A stretch of 64,000 bases of DNA from Pseudomonas hefeiensis (GTDB lineage: Bacteria; Pseudomonadota; Gammaproteobacteria; Pseudomonadales; Pseudomonadaceae). The position numbers were made by a program, and so were the translations under genes. Shown here in pieces: positions 37,727-50,595 of the stretch. The stretch covers positions 3,906,001 through 3,970,000 of the forward strand of contig NZ_CP117449.1 in assembly GCF_030687835.1 (NCBI RefSeq). The letters are read 5' to 3'. Position 1 is the stretch's first letter. Each line of letters opens with the position of its first letter. The notes beneath the pieces are model-generated. The model saw only the letters and a list, made by a program, of their open reading frames with translations. It was not told the origin of the DNA and made no database searches.

Positions 37727-37999
37727 ATGTCGGTCGTCAAGATGAGTGGCAAAGTCAAATGGTTCAATAACGCCAAGGGCTACGGTTTCATTATTGCAAA
37801 CGGCAGGGATGAAGACCTTTTCGCCCATTACTCGGCGATCTGCATGGAAGGCTATAAAACCTTGAAAGCCGGGCAACCTGTAACATTCAATGTCATCCAG
37901 GGCCCCAAGGGCCTGCATGCGGTCAATATTGCGCCGGAAACCGTCGAAGCCACCCCTTGCGCCACCCCCGTCAGCGTCATGACCACTGAAGTCCATTGA
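37727..37999 (+). CDS. cspD: Cold-shock-domain protein CspD
   Basis: A 90-residue protein with one cold-shock OB fold: SGKVKWFNNAKGYGFI with RNP1 (KGYGFI) and RNP2-like DLFAHYSAI, then a C-terminal tail (VEATPCATPVSVMTTEVH). In E. coli, CspD is a stationary-phase protein that binds single-stranded DNA and inhibits replication; its position beside clpS matches cspD in other gammaproteobacteria. ATG at 37727 is used because GAGGG lies 9 bases upstream; an internal ATG at 37742 lacks a ribosome site. Confidence 0.88.
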   Translation: MSVVKMSGKVKWFNNAKGYGFIIANGRDEDLFAHYSAICMEGYKTLKAGQPVTFNVIQGPKGLHAVNIAPETVEATPCATPVSVMTTEVH

Positions 38000-38029
38000 T
38001 CGGCAGCCGCCGCACCGACAAATAACAGA

Positions 38030-38059
38030 ATGCCCGGCTCGATCACTCGAGCCGGGCAT
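38030..38059. terminator. Bidirectional terminator between cspD and icd
   Basis: ATGCCCGGCTCGA and its perfect complement form a 13-bp stem with loop TCAC, exactly between the convergent cspD and icd stop codons. Confidence 0.88.
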
Positions 38060-38080
38060 CTCTGTTGAACACTGATCCGC

Positions 38081-39337
38081 TTACATGTGCGAGATCATTG
38101 CATCGCCGAAGCCCGAGGAAGACATCAACTTGGCGCCTTCCATCAAGCGTTCGAAATCATAGGTCACGGTCTTGGCCGAAATCGCACCGTTGGTGCCCTT
38201 GATGATCAGGTCGGCCGCTTCGGTCCACCCCATGTGACGCAGCATCATTTCCGCCGACAGAATCAGCGAACCCGGGTTGACCTGGTCCTTGCCGGCATAC
38301 TTGGGCGCGGTGCCGTGGGTGGCTTCGAACATCGCCACGGTGTCAGACAGGTTGGCGCCCGGCGCGATACCGATACCGCCCACTTCCGCCGCCAGGGCGT
38401 CGGAGAGGTAGTCACCGTTGAGGTTCAGGGTCGCGATCACGTCGTATTCGGCCGGGCGCAGCAGGATCTGCTGGAGCATGGCATCGGCGATGGCATCCTT
38501 GACGATGACATTCTTGCCGGTTTTCGGGTTCTTGAACTGCATCCACGGCCCGCCGTCGAGCAGGGTCGCGCCGAACTCCTCGGCAGCCACTTCGTAGGCC
38601 CACTCCTTGAAGGCACCTTCGGTGAACTTCATGATGTTGCCTTTATGCACGATGGTCAGCGAATCGCGGTCGTTGTCGACGACATATTGCAAGGCCTTAC
38701 GGGCCAGACGCTGGGTGCCCTGCTTGGAAACCGGCTTGACCCCGATGCCGCAGTTCTCGTCGAAACGGATCTTGGTCACGCCCATTTCTTCTTTCAGGAA
38801 CTTGATGACCTTGGTGGCTTCGGCCGAACCGGCCTTCCACTCGATGCCGGCGTAAATATCTTCGGAGTTTTCGCGGAAGATCGTCATATCCACGTCGCCA
38901 GGCTTCTTGACCGGGCTCGGCACGCCTTCGAACCAGCGCACCGGACGCAAGCATACGTACAAATCGAGTTGCTGACGCAGGGCCACGTTCAGCGAACGAA
39001 TACCACCACCGACCGGCGTGGTCAGCGGCCCCTTGATGGAAACCACGTAGTCCTTGACCGCGTCCAGGGTTTCCTGGGGCAGCCAGGTGTCCTGGTCGTA
39101 AACCTGAGTGGCTTTTTCACCGGCATAGACTTCCATCCAGGAAATCTTGCGCTTGCCGCCATAGGCCTTCTGAACCGCAGCGTCCACAACCTTGATCATG
39201 ACCGGACTGATATCGACGCCAATGCCGTCGCCTTCGATGAAGGGGATGATCGGGTTGTCGGGAACATTAAGAGAATGGTCTGCATTGACGGTGATTTTGT
39301 CACCGACGGCTGGAACCTGAATCTTTTGATACCCCAT
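38081..39337 (-). CDS. icd: Isocitrate dehydrogenase, NADP+, homodimeric
   Basis: A 418-residue TCA-cycle enzyme of the E. coli type. The phosphorylatable active-site serine is Ser115 in [11 protein letters not shown], and the substrate-binding arginines ([10 protein letters not shown]) and metal aspartates ([17 protein letters not shown]) are present. It makes 2-oxoglutarate and NADPH. In enteric bacteria the serine is switched off by AceK on acetate, diverting isocitrate to AceA, whose gene is at 49149. ATG at 39337 follows GGAG. It is divergent from an unrelated isozyme gene. Confidence 0.96.
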   Translation of the reverse strand: MGYQKIQVPAVGDKITVNADHSLNVPDNPIIPFIEGDGIGVDISPVMIKVVDAAVQKAYGGKRKISWMEVYAGEKATQVYDQDTWLPQETLDAVKDYVVSIKGPLTTPVGGGIRSLNVALRQQLDLYVCLRPVRWFEGVPSPVKKPGDVDMTIFRENSEDIYAGIEWKAGSAEATKVIKFLKEEMGVTKIRFDENCGIGVKPVSKQGTQRLARKALQYVVDNDRDSLTIVHKGNIMKFTEGAFKEWAYEVAAEEFGATLLDGGPWMQFKNPKTGKNVIVKDAIADAMLQQILLRPAEYDVIATLNLNGDYLSDALAAEVGGIGIAPGANLSDTVAMFEATHGTAPKYAGKDQVNPGSLILSAEMMLRHMGWTEAADLIIKGTNGAISAKTVTYDFERLMEGAKLMSSSGFGDAMISHM

Positions 39338-42045
<2,708 letters not shown>

Positions 42046-42061
42046 GGTTGTAAGGGAACAC

Positions 42062-42095
42062 CACAAACCCCGGCCTGGTGCCGGGGTTTGTGTTT
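42062..42095 (+). terminator. Rho-independent terminator of idh
   Basis: CACAAACCCCGGC and its complement form a 13-bp stem with a 5-base loop, followed by TTT, 17 bases after the idh stop. Confidence 0.88.
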
Positions 42096-42118
42096 CCAGA
42101 CACAACGTAATTTCCCCT

Positions 42119-42208
42119 TGTGGGAGCGGGCTTGCTCGCGAAGGCAATTTATCATTCAACATCTGCATTGACTGACACACCGCTTTCGCGAGCAAGCCCG
42201 CTCCCACA
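42119..42208. repeat. REPIN, TGTGGGAGCGGGCTTGCTCGCG type
   Basis: Inverted arms TGTGGGAGCGGGCTTGCTCG with a spacer nearly identical in layout to the one at 18608 (both contain TTGACTGAC-like sequence before the right arm). It separates idh and the Nudix gene. Confidence 0.88.
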
Positions 42209-42244
42209 GGATCTGCGTTCAAACAGTTATATAGAGGCAACGCT

Positions 42245-42691
42245 ATGGACTGGAACCCCCACATCACCGTCGCCACCATCGTCGAAGACCACGGCCGTTT
42301 CCTGATGGTGGAAGAATCCAAGGGCGGACGAGCGGTGCTCAACCAGCCGGCCGGCCACCTGGACCCGAACGAAACCCTGATCGAAGCCGCCGTGCGCGAA
42401 ACCCTGGAAGAAACCGGCTGGGACGTCGAACCCACCAGCGTGATCGGCATTTACCTGTACACCGCCCCCAGCAATGGCGTGACCTACCAACGGGTTTGCT
42501 TCGCCGCCAAGGCCTTGAACCACCGCCCCGACTATCAACTGGACGACGGCATCCTCGGCGCCAAGTGGCTGACCCGCAACGAGTTGCTCGAACAACGTGA
42601 GCACTGGCGCAGCGAGCTGATCATCCGCTGCATCGACGATTATCTGGGCGGCCATCGGCACAGCCTGACACTGATCCGTCCTTCTCTTTAG
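42245..42691 (+). CDS. nudJ: Nudix phosphohydrolase NudJ
   Basis: A 148-residue Nudix hydrolase. The catalytic box is residues 37-59: GHLDPNETLIEAAVRET followed by LEETGWD, with the metal-binding REx2EE glutamates intact. E. coli NudJ acts on thiamine pyrophosphate precursors and nucleoside di- and triphosphates. It precedes mnmA at 60 bases, the same order as in other gammaproteobacteria (nudJ-mnmA-hflD-purB). Confidence 0.9.
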   Translation: MDWNPHITVATIVEDHGRFLMVEESKGGRAVLNQPAGHLDPNETLIEAAVRETLEETGWDVEPTSVIGIYLYTAPSNGVTYQRVCFAAKALNHRPDYQLDDGILGAKWLTRNELLEQREHWRSELIIRCIDDYLGGHRHSLTLIRPSL

Positions 42692-42750
42692 CCTTGCGCG
42701 TCCGGGCCTGATAGAATCGCGTCCTTTTTCAAGACACTCATTGAACTGCT

Positions 42751-43875
42751 ATGCGTGATCCAGCCCCTTCTGACACCCCCAACAAGCGCGTCATTGTCGG
42801 CATGTCCGGCGGCGTGGACTCTTCCGTTTCCGCCCTTCTGCTGATCGAGCAGGGTTATGAGGTGGAAGGCCTGTTCATGAAGAACTGGGAAGAAGACGAC
42901 GGAACTGAATACTGCACCGCCATGGACGACCTGGCGGACGCCCAGGCCGTGTGCGACAGGATCGGCATCAAGCTGCATACCGCCAACTTCGCCGCCGAGT
43001 ACTGGGACAACGTGTTCGAGCACTTCCTGGCCGAATACAAGGCCGGTCGTACGCCGAACCCGGACATCCTCTGCAACCGCGAAATCAAGTTCAAGGCGTT
43101 CCTCGACTACGCCATGATGCTCGGCGCTGACCTGATCGCCACCGGCCACTATGTGCGCCGCCGCGATATCGATGGCCGCACCGAGCTGCTCAAGGGCCTG
43201 GACCCGAACAAGGACCAGAGCTACTTCCTGCACGCCGTCGGCGGCGAGCAGATCGCCAAGACCCTGTTCCCGGTGGGCGAGCTGGAAAAACCGCAAGTGC
43301 GCGCGATCGCCGAAAAACACGCCCTGGCCACCGCCAAGAAGAAGGATTCCACCGGCATCTGCTTTATCGGCGAGCGGCGCTTCAGCGATTTCCTCAAGCA
43401 GTACCTGCCAGCCCAGCCAGGCGAAATCAAGACCACCGAAGGCGAAGTCATCGGCCGCCACCATGGCCTGATGTACCACACCATCGGCCAGCGCCAGGGC
43501 CTGGGCATTGGCGGGCTGAAAGACGCCGGTGAAGAGCCGTGGTACGTGCTGGTCAAGGACCTGGAGCACAACGAACTGATCGTCGGCCAGGGCAACGACC
43601 ATCCATGGCTGTTCTCCCGCGCCCTGCTCGCCTCCGACATCTATTGGGTCAACCCGATCGACCTCAGCCAACCGCGCCGTCTGACGGCCAAGGTTCGCTA
43701 CCGCCAGAGTGATCAGCCCTGCTTGCTGGAAAAAACCGCCAGCGGCTATCGTGCCACCTTCGACGACCCACAACGCGCAGTCACACCCGGCCAGTCCGTG
43801 GTGTTCTACGACGGGGAAATCTGCCTGGGCGGCGGCGTGATCGAAGTCGCAGAGCCCTGGAGCAGCAAGGCATGA
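42751..43875 (+). CDS. mnmA: tRNA 2-thiouridine synthase MnmA
   Basis: A 374-residue enzyme that adenylates U34 of tRNA-Lys, -Glu and -Gln and installs sulfur delivered by TusE. The PP-loop is GMSGGVDSS (17-25); the catalytic cysteines are Cys108 ([10 protein letters not shown]) and Cys204 (GICFIGER). Its sulfur relay partners tusDCBE are 21 kb upstream. The stop region overlaps hflD by four bases. Confidence 0.96.
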   Translation: MRDPAPSDTPNKRVIVGMSGGVDSSVSALLLIEQGYEVEGLFMKNWEEDDGTEYCTAMDDLADAQAVCDRIGIKLHTANFAAEYWDNVFEHFLAEYKAGRTPNPDILCNREIKFKAFLDYAMMLGADLIATGHYVRRRDIDGRTELLKGLDPNKDQSYFLHAVGGEQIAKTLFPVGELEKPQVRAIAEKHALATAKKKDSTGICFIGERRFSDFLKQYLPAQPGEIKTTEGEVIGRHHGLMYHTIGQRQGLGIGGLKDAGEEPWYVLVKDLEHNELIVGQGNDHPWLFSRALLASDIYWVNPIDLSQPRRLTAKVRYRQSDQPCLLEKTASGYRATFDDPQRAVTPGQSVVFYDGEICLGGGVIEVAEPWSSKA

Positions 43876-44495
43876 GCCCGACCCAGGAGCAACTGACGGC
43901 ATTGGGCGGCGTGTTTCTCGCCGCCGTGCTGGTGGACCGGATCGCCAAGACCGGCCAGGCCACTGAAGCAGGCCTGAGCTGTATGCTCGGCAGCCTGCTG
44001 ATTCGTGACCCCAAGGACACGCTTGAAGTCTATGGCGGCGACGACCTGAACCTGCGCGAGGGTTATCGCGCGCTGATCGGCGCCCTGGAGCGCGACCCCA
44101 GCACTCTGCAACGCGAGCCGCTGCGCTATGCCCTGTCGATGCTGGGCCTTGAACGTCAGTTGGCCAAGCGCGACGACCTGCTGGACACCATCGGCAATCG
44201 TCTGCCGCAGATTCAGTCCCAGGTTGAACACTTCGGTCCCGCCCACGAAAACGTCATCGCCGCTTGCGGTGCGTTGTACCAGGACACCCTGAGCACCTTG
44301 CGCCAGCGCATCCAGGTACACGGAGACATGCGCAACCTGCAGCAGCCGAGCAATGCCTCGAAGATCCGCGCCCTGTTGCTGGCCGGAATTCGCTCGGCGC
44401 GGCTGTGGCGGCAGTTGGGTGGTCATCGCTGGCAACTGGTGATCAGCCGACGCAAATTGCTGAAAGAGCTTTACCCGTTGATGCGCAACGAATAA
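43872..44495 (+). CDS. hflD: High frequency lysogenization protein HflD
   Basis: A 207-residue all-helical protein ([20 protein letters not shown] at the start) peripherally associated with the inner membrane. In E. coli it binds lambda CII; its normal role is unclear but its place between mnmA and purB is conserved. Its ATG overlaps the mnmA TGA (ATGA). Confidence 0.93.
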   Translation: MSPTQEQLTALGGVFLAAVLVDRIAKTGQATEAGLSCMLGSLLIRDPKDTLEVYGGDDLNLREGYRALIGALERDPSTLQREPLRYALSMLGLERQLAKRDDLLDTIGNRLPQIQSQVEHFGPAHENVIAACGALYQDTLSTLRQRIQVHGDMRNLQQPSNASKIRALLLAGIRSARLWRQLGGHRWQLVISRRKLLKELYPLMRNE

Positions 44496-44532
44496 GTCGC
44501 CTCAACCCGCTTTTGTAGATCGTTACGCGTAA

Positions 44533-45990
<1,458 letters not shown>

Positions 45991-46010
45991 TCCACCGCTT
46001 TGCCCTGAGA

Positions 46011-46034
46011 CGCCCGGCCGCGCCGGGCGTTTTT
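46011..46034 (+). terminator. Rho-independent terminator of purB
   Basis: CGCCCGGC-CGC-GCCGGGCG hairpin followed by TTTTT, 20 bases after the purB stop. Confidence 0.92.
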
Positions 46035-46073
46035 ATTCGCGTCTGAAAAGTATATTTTTTCAATAGGTTACAC

Positions 46074-47240
46074 ATGAATCCTGATATTCCTCTGCAACTC
46101 TTGGGCGGCATCACGGCACGGGAGTTCCTGCGCGACTACTGGCAGAAAAAACCGCTGCTGATCCGTCAGGCGATTCCTGACTTCCAAAACCCGATCGATG
46201 CTGACGAGTTGGCCGGCCTGGCCCTGGAAGAAGAAGTCGAATCGCGCCTGGTCATCGAGCACGGTGAGCGTCCCTGGGAATTGCGTCGCGGCCCGTTTGC
46301 CGAAGACGAATTCAGCAAACTGCCGGAGCGCGAGTGGACCCTGTTGGTGCAGGCTGTCGATCAGTTCGTACCCGAAGTCAGCGAACTGCTGGAAAACTTC
46401 CGCTTCCTGCCGAGCTGGCGCATCGACGATGTGATGATCAGCTTCGCCGCCCCGGGTGGCAGCGTCGGCCCGCATTTCGACAATTACGATGTGTTCCTGC
46501 TGCAGGGCCACGGCCAGCGCAACTGGAAAATTGGCCAGATGTGCGACTCCGAGAGCCCGCTGCTGCAACACGCCGACCTGCGCATCCTCGCCGACTTCGA
46601 GGCCACCGACGAGTGGACCCTGGAACCGGGCGACATGCTCTACCTGCCGCCGCGCCTGGCCCACTGCGGCGTGGCCGTGGATGACTGCATGACTTACTCG
46701 GTGGGCTTCCGTGCGCCGAGCGCCGCCGAAGTGCTGACCCACTTCACCGACTTCCTCAGCCAGTTCCTGCCGGACGAAGAACGCTACACCGACGCCGATG
46801 CGCGCCCGGTGGCCGACCCGCACCAGATCCAGCACGACGCCCTCGATCGCCTCAAGGGCCTGCTGGCCGAGCACATGAGCGACGAACGTCTGCTGCTGAC
46901 CTGGTTCGGCCAATTCATGACCGAGCCGCGCTACCCGGAACTGGTGGTAGGCCCGGAACTGGAAGAAGACGACCTGCTGGCCGGCCTGGAACAGGGCGCA
47001 GTGATCATCCGCAACCCAAGCGCCCGCCTGGCCTGGTCGGAAGTCGATGACGACCTGCTGCTGTTCGCCAGTGGCCAAAGCCGCTACCTGCCCGGCAAGC
47101 TGCGCGAACTGCTGAAAATGATCTGCGCCGCCGACGCCCTGCACAGCGAAAACCTCGGTCCGTGGCTGGCCGACGAAGACGGTCGCGGCCTGATCTGCGA
47201 GCTGGTCAAGCAAGGCAGCCTGGGGTTCGCTGATGAATAG
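46074..47240 (+). CDS. roxA: Ribosomal protein uL16 arginine hydroxylase (RoxA/YcfD)
   Basis: A 388-residue JmjC-type 2-oxoglutarate/Fe(II) oxygenase that hydroxylates an arginine of ribosomal protein L16. The iron triad is His134 and Asp136 (GPHFDNYDVFLLQ) and His197 (PPRLAHCGV), with WKIGQMCDSE following the first strand and a C-terminal winged-helix-like domain. Length matches E. coli YcfD. The end overlaps the start of a GNAT gene by eight bases. Confidence 0.9.
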   Translation: MNPDIPLQLLGGITAREFLRDYWQKKPLLIRQAIPDFQNPIDADELAGLALEEEVESRLVIEHGERPWELRRGPFAEDEFSKLPEREWTLLVQAVDQFVPEVSELLENFRFLPSWRIDDVMISFAAPGGSVGPHFDNYDVFLLQGHGQRNWKIGQMCDSESPLLQHADLRILADFEATDEWTLEPGDMLYLPPRLAHCGVAVDDCMTYSVGFRAPSAAEVLTHFTDFLSQFLPDEERYTDADARPVADPHQIQHDALDRLKGLLAEHMSDERLLLTWFGQFMTEPRYPELVVGPELEEDDLLAGLEQGAVIIRNPSARLAWSEVDDDLLLFASGQSRYLPGKLRELLKMICAADALHSENLGPWLADEDGRGLICELVKQGSLGFADE

Positions 47241-47658
47241 AATTCACGTTCGTGTCGCAAACTGGCAAAAGGATAACGCCGAGATCCGGCGCATTCGTGA
47301 GACTGTGTTCATTGCCGAGCAATCCGTCCCGCCCGAGCTGGAATGGGACGCTGACGACCAGGGTGCGGTGCATTTTCTGGCCTTCGAAGGCGACTTCCCC
47401 ATCGGCACCGCCCGCCTGCTGACTGACGGCCATATCGGTCGGGTCTCGGTGCTCAAGGACTGGCGGGGCCTGAAAGTGGGCGATGCATTGATGCATGCGC
47501 TGATCGCCGAAGCGGAGAAGCGTGGGCTCAAACAACAGATGCTCAGCGCCCAGGTGCATGCCACGCCGTTCTACGAGCGACTGGGTTTTGCCGTGGTCAG
47601 CGAGGAGTTCCTGGAAGCCGGGATTCCTCATGTGGACATGGTGCGGCACTCGGCCTGA
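47233..47658 (+). CDS. GNAT family N-acetyltransferase
   Basis: A 141-residue acetyltransferase: RVSVLKDWRGLKVGDALMHALI is the acetyl-CoA loop and ATPFYERLGFAVVSEEF is motif B with the active-site Tyr. The sequence MLSAQVHATPFYERLGF resembles the ElaA/PA-type GNATs of unknown acceptor. Translation is coupled to roxA by the eight-base overlap, which suggests a shared role in ribosome modification, though this is inference. Confidence 0.87.
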   Translation: MNRIHVRVANWQKDNAEIRRIRETVFIAEQSVPPELEWDADDQGAVHFLAFEGDFPIGTARLLTDGHIGRVSVLKDWRGLKVGDALMHALIAEAEKRGLKQQMLSAQVHATPFYERLGFAVVSEEFLEAGIPHVDMVRHSA

Positions 47659-47663
47659 ACCTC

Positions 47664-47793
47664 TGTGGCGAGGGGATTTATCCCCGCCGGGTTGCGCAGC
47701 AACCCCAATGAATCTGACGCTATCAGCCTGATATACCGTGGCGGCTGTTTGGGGCGGCTTCGCAGCCCAGCGGGGATAAATCCCCTCGCCACA
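47664..47793. repeat. REPIN, GTGGCGAGGGGATTTATCCCC type
   Basis: Third copy of this family, with TGTGGCGAGGGGATTTATCC arms and a second inner arm around CGCAGCC. It starts 5 bases after the GNAT stop codon. Confidence 0.88.
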
Positions 47794-47814
47794 AAAGCAT
47801 CCTGCAACACCCCA

Positions 47815-47850
47815 AAAACGCCCCGCCATCCACCGATGCCGGGGCGTTTT
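47815..47850 (+). terminator. Rho-independent terminator after the roxA pair
   Basis: AAAACGCCCCG and CGGGGCGTTTT enclose a 14-base loop; the T-run suits rightward transcripts and the A-run leftward ones. Confidence 0.8.
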
Positions 47851-47928
47851 GCCGTCTAACATTCAACTTGCCCCACCCCAGGCCGACAAACTGGCAATAT
47901 CAAGCCTTTGTCTCGCGGAGAAATGGAC

Positions 47929-48690
47929 ATGTCCTTACGCACCCTGCTCGCCACCCTGCTGCTCGGCTGCAGCCTATCGGTGATGGCCGCTACTGAAATC
48001 GTCCCGCTGAACTACCGAACCAGCGCCGACCTGTTGCCGGTGGCGCAGAATTTCATCGGCAAGGACGGCCAGGTCAGCGCCTATGGCAACCAACTGATCG
48101 TCAAAGCCGAGCCCGGGAAAATCGAGGAGCTCAAGGCATTTCTCGCCCAACTGGACACCGCCCCCAAGCGCCTGCTGATCACGGTCGACACCAACGAAAA
48201 CAACTTGCAGGGCGACCAGGGCTACTCGATCAACGGCGCCGCCCCCAGCCAGACCCGCATCATCAACCGCAGCACCGCCAGCCGCGAAGGCGGTGTGCAG
48301 CAGGTACAAGCCAGCGAAGGCCAGCCGGCACTGATTCAGGTCGGCCAGAGTGTGCCGTTCACCAGCACCCAGACCGATACCTACGGCCGCCTGCAAAGCC
48401 AGACCGAATACCGCAACGTCACCCAGGGCTTTTATGTCACGGCCAGCGTCACCGGCGAGACCGTTCATCTGAACATCAGTACCAACCGTGACCGCATGAG
48501 CCAGGAACGTCCCGATGTAGTGAACGTTCAAAGTACCGACACAACTGTCAGCGGTCGCCTGGGTGAATGGATCACCCTGGCCGGCGTCAATCGTCAGACT
48601 CAGGCCGATAAACAGGGGCTGAGCCGCAGCTACTCGACTCAAGGTCGGGACGACATGATTCTGCGGGTTAAGGTGGACACCCTGAACTGA
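47929..48690 (+). CDS. Exported secretin-like domain protein
   Basis: A 253-residue protein with a signal peptide (MSLRTLLATLLLGCSLSVMAATE), a short secretin N-type domain (EIVPLNYRTSADLLPVAQNFIGKDGQVSAYGNQLIVKA, then EELKAFLAQLDTAPKRLLI), and a beta-rich part (QVGQSVPFTSTQ ... RNVTQGFYVTASV) that looks like the start of a secretin core. The gate region and S-domain are absent, so it cannot form a full pore. No other type II or IV pilus gene is near. GCGGAG is 8 bases before the ATG. Role unknown; a periplasmic assembly or envelope protein is plausible. Confidence 0.7.
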   Translation: MSLRTLLATLLLGCSLSVMAATEIVPLNYRTSADLLPVAQNFIGKDGQVSAYGNQLIVKAEPGKIEELKAFLAQLDTAPKRLLITVDTNENNLQGDQGYSINGAAPSQTRIINRSTASREGGVQQVQASEGQPALIQVGQSVPFTSTQTDTYGRLQSQTEYRNVTQGFYVTASVTGETVHLNISTNRDRMSQERPDVVNVQSTDTTVSGRLGEWITLAGVNRQTQADKQGLSRSYSTQGRDDMILRVKVDTLN

Positions 48691-48730
48691 AGCACCAAAA
48701 ACTGACTGACGAGTCGTATTAGACCAAAGA

Positions 48731-48756
48731 TGTAGTGCCACAAAAAAACCACTACA
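48731..48756. promoter_or_regulatory. TGTAGTG-N12-CACTACA repeat, candidate RccR site
   Basis: TGTAGTG (48731-48737) and its complement CACTACA (48750-48756) are separated by 12 A-rich bases, and the site ends 6 bases before the predicted aceA -35. TGTAGT/ACTACA repeats are what I recall for RccR, the RpiR-family repressor of aceA and other gluconeogenic genes in P. fluorescens. Confidence 0.7.
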
Positions 48757-48762
48757 AAACGT

Positions 48763-48791
48763 TTGACGAGCCAAAAAACCGAAGGCATGAT
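48763..48791 (+). promoter_or_regulatory. Sigma-70 promoter of aceA
   Basis: TTGACG (48763-48768), 17 bases, CATGAT (48786-48791). Both hexamers are five of six from consensus or close; spacing is ideal. Start of transcription would be near 48798. Confidence 0.65.
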
Positions 48792-49148
48792 GGCCTCGCT
48801 CCCGCTAATCAGGGGCCCTGGCAAGGGCCTTCGGGTCGACGCTTGCAATTACCCTGCGAGCCGATTCGTGTCTGTACCGCCCACAAGGTGTGTTTGACGA
48901 GGTTGCGACTGGAACGAAGTTGTCCCGAGGGACGGAAGCGTAACTAGGTAACCCGGCATCACTCTGAGTTCGTATAAAGGCCCACGACGCCCGAATGCGC
49001 CCGCAGTTCGCCTCTACCTGCTCACTTTTCCCCTCGAGCCCATCGTTCATCCCGTCGCCTCCCCGCCTGAACCGACTTGACCGTCCAACCCCTGGTCGGC
49101 AGGAGCAGGAATTTTCCACCCCAGACCTATGCGACGAGGTTTATCTCC

Positions 49149-50474
49149 ATGGCACTGACACGCGAACAGCAAATTGCAGCCCTTGAAAAAGACTGGGCTG
49201 AAAACCCGCGCTGGAAAGGCGTGAAGCGCAATTACTCCGCTGCTGACGTCGTCCGTCTGCGTGGCTCGGTTCAACCTGAGCACACCTTTGCGAAAATGGG
49301 CGCCGAGAAACTGTGGAACCTGGTCACCCAGGGCGCCAAGCCGGCCTTCCGTCCCGAGAAAGATTTCGTCAACTGCATGGGCGCCCTGACCGGCGGCCAG
49401 GCGGTACAGCAAGTCAAGGCCGGTATCCAGGCGATCTACCTGTCGGGCTGGCAAGTGGCTGCGGACAACAACTCTGCCGAGTCGATGTACCCGGACCAGT
49501 CGCTGTACCCGGTGGATTCGGTTCCAACCGTGGTCAAGCGCATCAACAACTCGTTCCGTCGTGCCGACCAGATCCAGTGGAAAGCCGGCAAGAACCCGGG
49601 CGACGAAGGCTACATCGACTACTTCGCGCCAATCGTGGCCGACGCTGAAGCCGGTTTCGGCGGCGTACTGAACGCCTACGAGCTGATGAAGAGCATGATC
49701 GAAGCAGGCGCCGCCGGCGTTCACTTCGAAGACCAATTGGCCTCGGTGAAGAAATGCGGCCACATGGGCGGCAAAGTATTGGTGCCGACCCAGGAAGCCG
49801 TGCAGAAGCTCACCGCTGCCCGCCTGGCCGCTGACGTTGCCGGTGTACCGACCATCATCCTGGCCCGTACCGACGCCAACGCCGCTGACCTGCTGACGTC
49901 CGACTGCGACCCGTACGACCAGCCATTCGTAACCGGCACCCGCACCCAGGAAGGTTTCTACAAGGTTCGCGCCGGTCTCGACCAGGCGATCGCCCGTGGC
50001 CTGGCCTACGCGCCGTATGCCGACCTGATCTGGTGCGAAACCGCCAAGCCGGACCTGGACGAGGCGCGCCGCTTCGCCGAAGCGATCAAGAAGGAATACC
50101 CGGACCAACTGCTGTCGTACAACTGCTCGCCTTCCTTCAACTGGAAGAAAAACCTGGACGACGCGACCATCGCCAAGTTCCAGCGCGAACTGTCCGCCAT
50201 GGGCTACAAGCACCAGTTCATCACCCTGGCCGGCATTCACAACATGTGGCACAGCATGTTCAACCTGGCGCACGACTACGCCCGCAACGACATGACCGCC
50301 TACGTGAAGCTGCAAGAGCAGGAGTTCGCTGACGCCGCCAAGGGCTACACCTTCGTGGCTCACCAGCAGGAAGTGGGCACCGGCTACTTCGACGACATGA
50401 CCACCGTGATCCAGGGCGGCACCTCCTCGGTAACCGCGCTGACCGGTTCCACCGAAGAAGAGCAGTTCCACTGA
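49149..50474 (+). CDS. aceA: Isocitrate lyase
   Basis: A 441-residue glyoxylate-shunt enzyme cleaving isocitrate to glyoxylate and succinate, needed on acetate and fatty acids. The catalytic loop is KKCGHMGGK with Cys203; metal and substrate residues lie in [16 protein letters not shown] and [10 protein letters not shown]. The length resembles E. coli AceA (434) and not the 531-residue form I recall from P. aeruginosa. ATG at 49149 has GAGG ten bases upstream. Malate synthase is not adjacent. Confidence 0.96.
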   Translation: MALTREQQIAALEKDWAENPRWKGVKRNYSAADVVRLRGSVQPEHTFAKMGAEKLWNLVTQGAKPAFRPEKDFVNCMGALTGGQAVQQVKAGIQAIYLSGWQVAADNNSAESMYPDQSLYPVDSVPTVVKRINNSFRRADQIQWKAGKNPGDEGYIDYFAPIVADAEAGFGGVLNAYELMKSMIEAGAAGVHFEDQLASVKKCGHMGGKVLVPTQEAVQKLTAARLAADVAGVPTIILARTDANAADLLTSDCDPYDQPFVTGTRTQEGFYKVRAGLDQAIARGLAYAPYADLIWCETAKPDLDEARRFAEAIKKEYPDQLLSYNCSPSFNWKKNLDDATIAKFQRELSAMGYKHQFITLAGIHNMWHSMFNLAHDYARNDMTAYVKLQEQEFADAAKGYTFVAHQQEVGTGYFDDMTTVIQGGTSSVTALTGSTEEEQFH

Positions 50475-50545
50475 TCCTCGGCTTGTCTTGAGTAAACGGC
50501 CCTTGCGGACCGAATAAAAGCTAACCGCAAAGCCGACGTTCTAAC

Positions 50546-50572
50546 GCCCCGACTGGTTCGGGGCTTTTTTTT
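50546..50572 (+). terminator. Rho-independent terminator of aceA
   Basis: GCCCCGA-CTGGT-TCGGGGC hairpin followed by eight T residues, between the convergent aceA and chemoreceptor genes. Confidence 0.92.
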
Positions 50573-50595
50573 GCCGGTTTTCACCGCTACATTTT

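Larger units (their letters stand above)
48691..49148. other. aceA upstream region and long leader
   Basis: 458 bases without a gene. The left part carries the regulatory repeat and promoter listed separately. The predicted leader from about 48798 to 49148 is roughly 350 bases, has a GGCCCT-GGCA-AGGGCC hairpin (48814-48829) and no credible frame. Confidence 0.6.
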
